A stretch of 64,000 nucleotides of DNA from Hallerella sp963660435. Its GTDB lineage: Bacteria; Fibrobacterota; Fibrobacteria; Fibrobacterales; Fibrobacteraceae. Location of the stretch: assembly GCA_963660435.1 (NCBI GenBank), contig CAVKYI010000005.1, forward strand, positions 1-64,000. Direction: 5' to 3'. Position 1 is the first letter of the stretch. Every line of letters starts with the position of its first letter. The translations under genes and the position numbers were made by a program. The notes beneath the pieces were generated by a model that was not told where the DNA came from, did no database searches, and saw only the letters and a list, made by a program, of their open reading frames with translations. Positions 57,220 to 64,000 of this stretch are shown here, one piece after another.

Positions 57220-58482
57220 TCAGTGCGTTTCGCTTTCGGACATTTCCATGTTTCGAAAGAACTTCAGGCTCTCGAACCTGTCTTTTAAAAGATCGATGCT
57301 TCCGCCTATCATGTAAAGCGAACCGGTAACGAGAACGGGAGAATTTTCCGCGGCATCCTGGACCGATTGCAGGAAGTTTCCGGATAGCGGTGCGGATGTT
57401 CCCACCTGGCAGCCCAAAGATTCCAGTTCCGAGGCAACGTCTTCGATTTCGCGAAAGCGCTCATAGGGAGTCCGCGTCACGTGCCAGACAGAAACGTGCG
57501 GTTTCAAAAGCAGGATCATTTCTTCGAGAGCCTTGTCCCTTAACGCACCAAAGACGCAGTGAAACCTTTCTTGCGGATAATACTCGCCAAGCGATTCCGA
57601 AAGCCGGCGAACGGCATGGGGATTGTGCGCTCCATCCAGAAGCCAGCGAAATTTTCCGTTCGCGTCGATTAGCTTCTGCATTCTTCCTGCCCACAGGGAC
57701 TCCTTGAGCGCGGCCCGTGCCGTATTTTCGTCAAAGCGTTCCCTGAGAAAATCCCTTGCGGCGGCAAAGGAAAGCGAAGCGTTTTCGATGTAGTGATGCC
57801 CGGGATTCGGGACTTCCAGATTTTCGATAGTGTCCGGGCAGATTAGCGTCGCCGGTATTTTCTGCACAGAATCCTTTGCAAACCGTACAAGGTCCGATCC
57901 GAGTTTCCCGACAAAAAGTGTCGAACCCGGAGAGAGGATGCCCAGCTTTTCCCGCAAGATGTCTTCTTCCGTCTTGCCGAGAAGTTCCGTATGTTCTAGC
58001 CCGATGCTCGTAAGGATGGCCCTCGTTCCGCAAGCGGTCCGCGTCGAATCCAGCCTGCCGCCAAGCCCCGCCTCGATGACCGCACAGCCGACACGCTTTT
58101 CGGCAAAGAACAGAAAACAGCCGAGCGTGAGCGCTTCGAAAAAGGAGACTCGAACCTGCAACGATTCGGAAGCGTCGCGAACCTTTCGCATCAGACGGTC
58201 GAAATCTTCTTCGGAAACAGGATTCCCGTCGATACGGATCCGTTCCCGCACGTTCACCAGATGCGGACTCGTGTAAAGACCGGAAGAGACTCCGTGAGCG
58301 GAAAGAATGTTCGCAAGATAGAACGCCGTGGAACCTTTCCCGTCCGTACCGACGACATGAATCGACTGAAACGTTCTTTCCGGATGTCCAAAGGCTTCCA
58401 ACAGCCTCTCCATGTTTTTCAGGTCACCCGTCATTCCCAAAGGCGCCAGGGAACGAAGATATTCAATGCCGAATTTTTTCAT
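57220..58482 (-). CDS. folC: Bifunctional folylpolyglutamate/dihydrofolate synthase
   Basis: A 420-residue Mur-ligase-family enzyme adding glutamate to folates. The P-loop is GTDGKGST (45-52). TSPHLVNVRERIRIDG, EAGLGGRLDSTR and LLDGAHNPHAVRR are family blocks. The ATG at 58482 (MKKFGIEYL) is preferred to starts up to 11 codons upstream because TAAATTTG (58488-58495) lies five bases before it. It is divergent from the radical SAM gene. Confidence 0.92.
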   Translation of the reverse strand: MKKFGIEYLRSLAPLGMTGDLKNMERLLEAFGHPERTFQSIHVVGTDGKGSTAFYLANILSAHGVSSGLYTSPHLVNVRERIRIDGNPVSEEDFDRLMRKVRDASESLQVRVSFFEALTLGCFLFFAEKRVGCAVIEAGLGGRLDSTRTACGTRAILTSIGLEHTELLGKTEEDILREKLGILSPGSTLFVGKLGSDLVRFAKDSVQKIPATLICPDTIENLEVPNPGHHYIENASLSFAAARDFLRERFDENTARAALKESLWAGRMQKLIDANGKFRWLLDGAHNPHAVRRLSESLGEYYPQERFHCVFGALRDKALEEMILLLKPHVSVWHVTRTPYERFREIEDVASELESLGCQVGTSAPLSGNFLQSVQDAAENSPVLVTGSLYMIGGSIDLLKDRFESLKFFRNMEMSESETH

Positions 58483-58525
58483 CACTCCAAATTTAGCTAA
58501 CATTGGATGCAACAAGCGAGATTCT
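58483..58525. promoter_or_regulatory. Compact divergent promoter between folC and a radical SAM gene (43 bp)
   Basis: On the minus strand TAAATTTG (58488-58495) matches TAnnTTTG exactly and lies five bases from the folC ATG. On the plus strand TAACATTG (58498-58505) is a weaker candidate about 20 bases before the radical SAM start. Confidence 0.45.
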
Positions 58526-59389
58526 ATGAGTGAAGAAGCACTGGAAAAAGCCTGGAGCGATCATTCGCGTCTCTGGGAGCACAATCTATGGGTTTACCCG
58601 GTCATCAGCCGGCGAGCAAGAGGACTGTCTATAGGCATCAACCTGAATCTCGACAAGCGCTGCAATTTCGATTGCGCATACTGCCAGGTCGATAGGAATG
58701 TGCCCGGTCCAAGCGAGAAAATAGACATTTCAAGAATCGAAAGGGAAATCGAGAACATCGTCTCTGCCTACGAAAAAAACGGCCTCGCCGATTTTTCTTC
58801 CTTCCGGAATGTCGAGGTGGAGAAGCGGGAAATCAAGGACATCTGTCTTTCGGGAGACGGAGAAAGCACGATGGCTCGGGAATTTCCGGAAGTCTGCCTG
58901 CTGATGCGCAAGATGCAGGACAAATACGACCGTCATCCCTTGCAGCTCACGCTCATCACCAATTCGACTCTTCTCGACCGGCCGAATGTTCAAAAGGGGC
59001 TCTCCCTTCTCACCGAAAAGAAGGGCGAAATCTGGACAAAGCTCGATGCCGGCAGCGAATCCTGGTATCGGAAGATAAGCCGTTCCCGGGTTCCCCTGGA
59101 AAAAATACAGGAAAACATCGAAGCGACCGTCAAGAAATTCCCGATTCGAGTCCAGACGATGCTTTGCAAGATAGGTTCCGAATTTCCCGACGAAAATGAA
59201 ATTAACTTGTATGTAAACAGACTGAAGAAAATCTACCTTTCCAACCCAGAGAACCTGCTCGGCATCCAGCTCTACGGCGTCGTCCGACACACGGCGCTTC
59301 CCGACGTTCACCCAATCGACAAGGCGTTCTTTGAGGAAGTGGCGAGTAGAATCCGCGCCGAGATTCCCGCGAAAATCGACATTTACTAG
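58526..59389 (+). CDS. Radical SAM protein of unknown function
   Basis: A 287-residue protein. The cluster motif is CNFDCAYC (Cys46, Cys50, Cys53) after GLSIGINLNLDKR. The SAM-binding GDGEST (about 116-121) and a TNSTLL block follow. The general form (full-length single domain, CxxxCxxC followed by QVDR) resembles wyosine-type or activating-enzyme radical SAM proteins, but the substrate cannot be told. The ATG at 58526 is chosen over in-frame starts inside folC. It is convergent with ftsE. Confidence 0.75.
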   Translation: MSEEALEKAWSDHSRLWEHNLWVYPVISRRARGLSIGINLNLDKRCNFDCAYCQVDRNVPGPSEKIDISRIEREIENIVSAYEKNGLADFSSFRNVEVEKREIKDICLSGDGESTMAREFPEVCLLMRKMQDKYDRHPLQLTLITNSTLLDRPNVQKGLSLLTEKKGEIWTKLDAGSESWYRKISRSRVPLEKIQENIEATVKKFPIRVQTMLCKIGSEFPDENEINLYVNRLKKIYLSNPENLLGIQLYGVVRHTALPDVHPIDKAFFEEVASRIRAEIPAKIDIY

Positions 59390-59404
59390 CCTTACAATCT
59401 CTAA

Positions 59405-59418
59405 AGGTCACCTTTAAA
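59405..59418. repeat. Solo end of the 163-bp element
   Basis: AGGTCACCTTTAAAGAAT at 59405-59422 resembles the element's terminal repeat AGGTCACCTCTAAAAATT, and the flank TCTCTAA matches the left flank of copy 2. It fills the short gap between two convergent genes and overlaps the ftsE stop codon. No other part of the element is present. Confidence 0.5.
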
Positions 59419-60103
59419 GAATGTCTCGATTTTGCAGAACGCCGTGAGAAAGCGTCAAGCGGCGAAACGGACTGTTCATGTAAAAATCCGGATTGTGCGT
59501 CGCCATGAGAACGGTCGTTCCCCGCGCGTTGATTTCCTTGAAGATGTCGAAGACCTCCCGGGCGTTTTCCGGATCCAGGTTTCCCGTGGGCTCGTCGGCA
59601 AGAATCAGATAGGGATTATGCACCATTGCGCGGGCAATGGCCACGCGCTGCTGTTCTCCCCCCGAAAGAGTATAAGGCATGGAGAGCCTCTTTTGGGATA
59701 TTCCCACCAGGGAAAGCGCATCGAAGACCTTTGCGTTCAGCTGCCTTGGCGGAGTTCCCGTAATTCGAAGCGCCAGGGCGACATTTTCAAAGACATTTCT
59801 GTCCGGCAAGAGCTTGAAGTCCTGGAACACGATCCCGATGCGACGACGAAGTTCCTGGACATCCGAATCCGTCGCCGTCTTGGAGTCGAAAACGACATTC
59901 TTCGAAAACTGCACCATGACTTCGCCACCATGGAACGCGTCCGGGCGTTCGTCCATGTAAATCAGCTTGAGAAGCGTCGATTTTCCCGCCCCGCTGTGGC
60001 CGGTCAAGAAGACAAATTCCCCCTGGGCAATGCGAAGCGTTACGTCGGAAAGAGCTTTCCAGCAATCTTCATAGGTTTTCGTCACGTGCAGGAACTGGAT
60101 CAT
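59414..60103 (-). CDS. ftsE: Cell division ATP-binding protein FtsE
   Basis: A 229-residue ABC ATPase. Walker A is GHSGAGKST (35-43), the signature LSGGEQQR, and Walker B is ILADEPTGNLD. The FHGGEV and RRRIGIVFQDFKLLPDRNV blocks are specific to FtsE. With FtsX it activates peptidoglycan hydrolases at the septum. No ftsX follows, as it usually would; the next gene is on the other strand. The ATG at 60103 (MIQFLHV) is chosen over a longer frame that runs into the preceding gene. Confidence 0.9.
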   Translation of the reverse strand: MIQFLHVTKTYEDCWKALSDVTLRIAQGEFVFLTGHSGAGKSTLLKLIYMDERPDAFHGGEVMVQFSKNVVFDSKTATDSDVQELRRRIGIVFQDFKLLPDRNVFENVALALRITGTPPRQLNAKVFDALSLVGISQKRLSMPYTLSGGEQQRVAIARAMVHNPYLILADEPTGNLDPENAREVFDIFKEINARGTTVLMATHNPDFYMNSPFRRLTLSHGVLQNRDIL

Positions 60104-60108
60104 GCAAG

Positions 60109-61383
60109 TCAATCCTTCATGCGGATTTCGACGTGCACTTCGTCGCGCCACTTCTTGACAAATTCACGAAGCTTCCTGTCTTCCATGTAGTTGATGGCGA
60201 ACATTTCTATCTTCATGTAGTCATCTTCGAGCGTGTAGTCGCGAACCTGCTTCATGTCTTCCAGGCGAAGCAGGTGATACTCGTTCCCGGCAAGGAACGG
60301 ATCCGAGATTTCGCCCACGGAAAGACTTGAAACGACCGGCAGGAACAGCGTATCGACTTCCGTCTTTTCCAGCCAGCCGAGATTTCCCCCGTTGAAATTC
60401 GATTCCTTGTCCGAACTGAACTTTCGTGCGGCATCGGCAAAGAGAGAATCCGAAGTCAAGGCGGTTTTTAGCGAATCCGCAAATTTCAAGACGCGGTTAG
60501 AGTCCGCCGCCGTCGGAACGGTCTGCAAGAGAATCATCGCCGTGCGAACTCCATCCTCCTTTCGCCCGATGACCCGGATAATCGTCCAGCCCCGTTCGGT
60601 CTTTACCGGATTCGGCGTATATTCCCCATTTCCGACTGTCTTGGTAGCCCGCTCATAGACGGGGTCCAGAAGCCCCTTCTGGACGTATCCAATGTCGCCG
60701 CCCTTGCTCGCCGTGGAATCCTGGGAATGATTCTTGGCAAGGACTTCCCACATGATGCCGTGATCCAGGGAATCAATCAATCGTTCCGCTTCGCGCCGTA
60801 CCGAATCCACGACAAGCGAATCGGGATCGATCTTCAAGGCGATGTGAGAAAGACGCATGCAGTTGTACTGACGCGGAATGGAATCTCTGTAATGCTCGTA
60901 GAACTCGGCAACCTCCTTGCGGGTAGGCTTGATTCCGCCTGCGTACTTTTGACGAATCCTTCCGATAGTCATCTGCTCGCGAATCTGCTTACCGAGATTT
61001 TCCCGATATTGCACCATGCTCATTCCCAGCTGGGCGCGAATCGCCCGTTCGAGAATTTCCATGCTGATGTTTTGCCTTGCCGCCAAATTCTGCAGATGCT
61101 GCGAAACGCGCAACTCGACATCGTCATCCGTAACCTGGATGGAATCCCTATCGACACGGGAAAGCAGGACCTTGTCATCGATAAGCTTGTCGAGGACAAA
61201 GGCAATCTGCTCCTTTTCGGACATCCTGGACGCTTCCGCCGAGTTCTGGAACTGGTAAAGATTTTCCATCACTTCGGATCGCATGATGGGTTTTCCATCG
61301 ACAATCGCCGCAATGGATTCGAACAGTTCCGGGGCGGCGAAAAGGGACGCCGCGATAAAGAGAACAACGATACATTTTTTCAT
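60109..61383 (-). CDS. SurA-like periplasmic peptidyl-prolyl isomerase
   Basis: A 424-residue exported protein with a signal peptide (about 1-17). A SurA N-terminal domain (about 20-150) is followed by two parvulin-type rotamase domains: about 160-265, with HIALKIDPDS and SKGGDIGYVQKG, and 275-375, with NFNGGNLGWLEKTE. It assists folding of outer-membrane proteins. The ATG at 61383 (MKKCIV) is preferred to a TTG five codons upstream that overlaps the previous gene. ftsE follows after five bases. Confidence 0.88.
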   Translation of the reverse strand: MKKCIVVLFIAASLFAAPELFESIAAIVDGKPIMRSEVMENLYQFQNSAEASRMSEKEQIAFVLDKLIDDKVLLSRVDRDSIQVTDDDVELRVSQHLQNLAARQNISMEILERAIRAQLGMSMVQYRENLGKQIREQMTIGRIRQKYAGGIKPTRKEVAEFYEHYRDSIPRQYNCMRLSHIALKIDPDSLVVDSVRREAERLIDSLDHGIMWEVLAKNHSQDSTASKGGDIGYVQKGLLDPVYERATKTVGNGEYTPNPVKTERGWTIIRVIGRKEDGVRTAMILLQTVPTAADSNRVLKFADSLKTALTSDSLFADAARKFSSDKESNFNGGNLGWLEKTEVDTLFLPVVSSLSVGEISDPFLAGNEYHLLRLEDMKQVRDYTLEDDYMKIEMFAINYMEDRKLREFVKKWRDEVHVEIRMKD

Positions 61384-61394
61384 AGAAACTCGAC

Positions 61395-62204
61395 TCAATG
61401 AGTTGCGGATTTGGAAATTTCCTCGGGATAGATAAAGATCGCCTGCCGTTTCTTGACGGAATCCTTGAACGCCGCGATAAATTCCTTTCGCTTGGCATTT
61501 GCCGCAAGAGTCCGCGCAAGTTCCGCGACATCCGCAAACGGACGAACCGAACCCGAATCAACCTTGGAGATGACAATGACGCTCTTGAGATTCTTCCCGC
61601 ATGCCTTCGGTGGCGTAATCTTCCCGACGGCAAGCTGCCCCGGATCGACTGCCGGACAATCCAGCGGAAAGGCCGTCACCGAATCAAGACTCTCCACATC
61701 GCGGACAAGCCAGCTCTTTTCGGGCTTTTCGAGAATCGTCCTTTTCGACATGGGACCGTAATACTTCCACGCCGTAGCGCCGCTCGCATAGGTGACAACG
61801 GCGATATCGTAAACATTCGCGTTCAACGCGAACAGCTCGGGATGTTCGTCGTAATAGGCCGCGACATCGGATTCGGAAATCGAAAGCGTATCCGTCACCT
61901 GCGCAAAATACGCACCCAGGACAATTTTCTTCTTCGCGTCTTCCAATAGACGTTTCACTTCCGGCATTTCCCCGATGCCATCCGCCAAGGCGCGTTCATA
62001 GACCGATTCGCGGTTCACCCAGTTTTCGACCTGTTCCATCCGGGCTTCGAACGGAAGGGAGTCCCAATTTCCGTTTTCGCTTAGAAAGGAAAGCTTCAGC
62101 TCCGAATTTTCGACGCGCGCAAGCGTCGGATCGGAACTTTCGCCCAGATTCTTGCAGGCGACGAGGCAAAGTACGAAGAGGATGAATAGCAGGGAAAGGC
62201 GCAT
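61395..62204 (-). CDS. SurA/PpiC-related lipoprotein
   Basis: A 269-residue predicted lipoprotein (lipobox LVAC, Cys near 17). The mature part looks like a SurA/PrsA-type foldase: a helical N-terminal domain (WVNRESVYERALADG, LLEDAKKKIVLGAYF) with ISESDVAAYYDEHPELF, the hinge typical of PpiC proteins, and a degenerate parvulin-like C-terminal part. The lack of a clear GGDLG-type motif suggests it is a chaperone without isomerase activity. It precedes the SurA-like gene by 11 bases, on the same strand. A TATTTTG box lies six bases upstream of the start. Confidence 0.7.
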   Translation of the reverse strand: MRLSLLFILFVLCLVACKNLGESSDPTLARVENSELKLSFLSENGNWDSLPFEARMEQVENWVNRESVYERALADGIGEMPEVKRLLEDAKKKIVLGAYFAQVTDTLSISESDVAAYYDEHPELFALNANVYDIAVVTYASGATAWKYYGPMSKRTILEKPEKSWLVRDVESLDSVTAFPLDCPAVDPGQLAVGKITPPKACGKNLKSVIVISKVDSGSVRPFADVAELARTLAANAKRKEFIAAFKDSVKKRQAIFIYPEEISKSATH

Positions 62205-62231
62205 CGCCCACAAAATAGAAAATTTTGAAAT

Positions 62232-64000
62232 TCAGCGCCTCCTGAAACGCTCGCGCAACTTGAGCAACGCGTCCTTTTCTATCCGCTCCTCGGGAACGTT
62301 CGAAAGGACAGAACGCCTATAGCGCAAGAGTTCGAACTGTTCCGCGAGAACCTGCAAGGCGACCTTCGCCCGGAACATCGAAATTTCGTCTTCCGCCTTC
62401 TCGGAAGAGAGCAGCAAGTCCCTCGCGTTTTTCAGTTCGGCGTCTTTGATGAACCGCCCCGAAAAATACGGAGAAAAGGCTTCGCGGAAATCCTTGTTCG
62501 TCGGCAGGGAAAGACGCTCGTTCCAGTCAGGAAGTTCTCTTTCCGGTTCCAGGAACGCGGCAATCATCCGCAGACGGGCGTAGAGGTTTTCCTCCGCGGC
62601 GATCTTCCCGGCAAGGCCCAGGACCGGAGCGGAAACCTTTTCTCCCCGACGAAAGCGGACAAACGCTTCCCGGAAATTTTCCCACATCCGGACAAACGCG
62701 GAAACGCCGAGATAGGCCGCATCGAAAACCATGCGAACCAATCCTTCGCGAGAATCCGTTTCCTGGGCTGTACGCGAAGAAGAAAGATCGGAAAATGTCC
62801 TCACCCTGTGCGAGCGGGCAAATTCAAGCCCGGCAAAGCGCGGAAGCGCCCTGTCCAGATAATCGTGCGTGAACTTTTCCCTTTCCGAATCGTTCATGGC
62901 AAGCAACGAGCGCAAAGCCCATCCCAAGTCATCCTTTCGGTTCAGAAAGGCGAAGCGCGATTCGAACAGGGACTTGAGCGGAGAATCTTCAAGACTTGCG
63001 TTTTGCGCGCGACGGCGAAACTTCTGCCAGAATTCCGCTTCGGCGACATTCATCGGGCGAACGGAATCCGGAGCCCAGCCATAGAAAACGCCAAGAACGG
63101 GAAACGAAAGAGCCGCATTCCGGGCAAGCGGACATACCCTATCGAAAAAACCACAGGCGCCACATTCCGGGGAAAGTTCGAACAGGAATTTTTCGGAAGC
63201 GCCGGGAACGGATATCGACAGATGAAGCCTTAGATGATGCTCGCCTTGCGGATTCAGCACCGGAAGCGCTCCCTCGAAGGCACCGAAGTCCAGGAACGCT
63301 TCGTAGAGGGAAACCATCGGGGACTTTAGAGGATTCCTTCCCAGAAAATCGACGAGGCGATCGTCCAGTTCCTCTTTTTTCTGTTCGAATTTCTTGCGGT
63401 CGGTCTTGGGAAGTTCCCGAACGAACGATTCGACCATCCAGGAACGCCACTTGGAAACTTCGCGAGCGAGAATCGAAGGGGAAAGCCTAGGCAGGAAATC
63501 CGCGGGAATTTCCAGGGAAAGGCCGTCCCAGGGCTTGCCGGAATCAAAGACAAGCTCTCCGCGAATCTGCCTGTCAAGAATTTTCAGGAATTCCACGACG
63601 CCGCCGTGCCGCGCCGCATTCCTCTCTTCGGCGGCGCGCGCGATCTTTTTCCGATACGCCGCGGCAATGACCGGATTGTTCCGGAACGATTCCAGATGTT
63701 CCATCCCGGTTTCCGAAGCCTGCATCCAGTCCGCCACTTCGTAGCGAAGCGCCTTGTCCGTATTCTTTTCGATAAACTCCTGGAGCGTCTTCAACGAGCA
63801 GACTCCGGGAGCGCGCTCCACCAGGTAATCGACCTGCAGATCGTCCGACGGGGCAAGCCCCCAGCGTCGCAAGCGAACCTCGCTCGCCCGGAGCGTTTCC
63901 AGGACCTTTTCGTTGTGACGCATAAACGGCAAGGGTCGCGGCATATCTCCCTCGACAATCGCTTCGAGAAAAAAGATTCTCGCCGCATTCTCGGGATTCA
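62232..64000 (-). CDS. HrpA-type DEAH-box RNA helicase, C-terminal part (cut by window end)
   Basis: The frame is open to the end of the window, so the gene continues beyond 64000; an internal ATG at 63942-63944 is not the start. The first visible residues read ENAARIFFLEAIVEGDMP and RHNEKVLETL, matching the segment of HrpA that follows the helicase core. The rest (about 570 residues) resembles the DUF3418 C-terminal region, with LSLEIPADFLPRLSPSIL and a VESFVRELPKTDRKKF block. A cluster of cysteines, CGACGFFDRVC, lies in the middle and could bind zinc or an Fe-S cluster. HrpA acts on stalled ribosomes and mRNA. The helicase motifs themselves are outside the window. Confidence 0.7.
   Translation of the reverse strand, partial: NPENAARIFFLEAIVEGDMPRPLPFMRHNEKVLETLRASEVRLRRWGLAPSDDLQVDYLVERAPGVCSLKTLQEFIEKNTDKALRYEVADWMQASETGMEHLESFRNNPVIAAAYRKKIARAAEERNAARHGGVVEFLKILDRQIRGELVFDSGKPWDGLSLEIPADFLPRLSPSILAREVSKWRSWMVESFVRELPKTDRKKFEQKKEELDDRLVDFLGRNPLKSPMVSLYEAFLDFGAFEGALPVLNPQGEHHLRLHLSISVPGASEKFLFELSPECGACGFFDRVCPLARNAALSFPVLGVFYGWAPDSVRPMNVAEAEFWQKFRRRAQNASLEDSPLKSLFESRFAFLNRKDDLGWALRSLLAMNDSEREKFTHDYLDRALPRFAGLEFARSHRVRTFSDLSSSRTAQETDSREGLVRMVFDAAYLGVSAFVRMWENFREAFVRFRRGEKVSAPVLGLAGKIAAEENLYARLRMIAAFLEPERELPDWNERLSLPTNKDFREAFSPYFSGRFIKDAELKNARDLLLSSEKAEDEISMFRAKVALQVLAEQFELLRYRRSVLSNVPEERIEKDALLKLRERFRRR

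Overview
The window looks like a chromosomal segment of a Fibrobacterota (Fibrobacteraceae-type) bacterium. The signs are two lipoproteins with FISUMP domains (Fibrobacter succinogenes major paralogous domain), poly-serine linkers after lipoprotein signal peptides, the futalosine-route menaquinone gene mqnC, C-terminal domains resembling type IX secretion signals, and start-proximal TAnnTTTG-like boxes. Most genes are GC-rich (mid-50s percent by eye); parts of 32-42 kb are clearly richer in AT. I could run no database search; functions rest on motifs I can read.

Layout. 0-5.9 kb: DUF2334 deacetylase-like protein, HAD phosphatase, miaB, a SPOR protein, tRNA-Leu(CAA), panD, a LytR_C-like lipoprotein and rsfS. 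5.9-13.6 kb: argS, mqnC, a rhomboid protease, an SRPBCC-like protein, a UbiD-family decarboxylase and a secreted HExxH metalloprotease; mqnC and the UbiD protein point to menaquinone synthesis. 13.5-20.5 kb (minus strand): ribD, a PAS protein, envelope proteins, an M23 peptidase and a choice-of-anchor-I-like protein. 20.5-26.7 kb: a CDF transporter, a MORN/FISUMP lipoprotein, purU, pyrE and envelope proteins. 27.2-30.5 kb: Na/Pi cotransporter, coaE and purC.

30.5-43.4 kb is the accessory region. On the minus strand a 3192-residue Tc-toxin A subunit (TcA) is followed, with overlapping or nearly touching genes, by a FISUMP lipoprotein carrying a perfect 48-bp minisatellite, a 50-codon ORF that contains an in-frame fragment copied from tcA itself, and a GT1-type glycosyltransferase. 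No TcB/TcC (SpvB/RHS) gene is visible in the window. A possibly frameshifted Ser-rich lipoprotein lies just upstream.

43.5-64 kb is housekeeping: putP-like symporter, a SWIM/SNF2 helicase, rpsP-rimM-trmD-rplS, two cNMP-domain paralogues, yajC, def, a SpoIID-like lipoprotein, an archaeal/eukaryotic-looking MtaB, pth, folC, a radical SAM protein, ftsE, two SurA-like foldases and the C-terminal part of an HrpA-type helicase cut by the window end.

Scattered through the window is a 163-bp palindromic element with 18-bp terminal inverted repeats (two full copies, one cut by the window edge, one solo end). Four divergent gene pairs are separated by only 29-51 bp with TAnnTTTG-like boxes a few bases from the start codons, suggesting many leaderless or very short-leader mRNAs.
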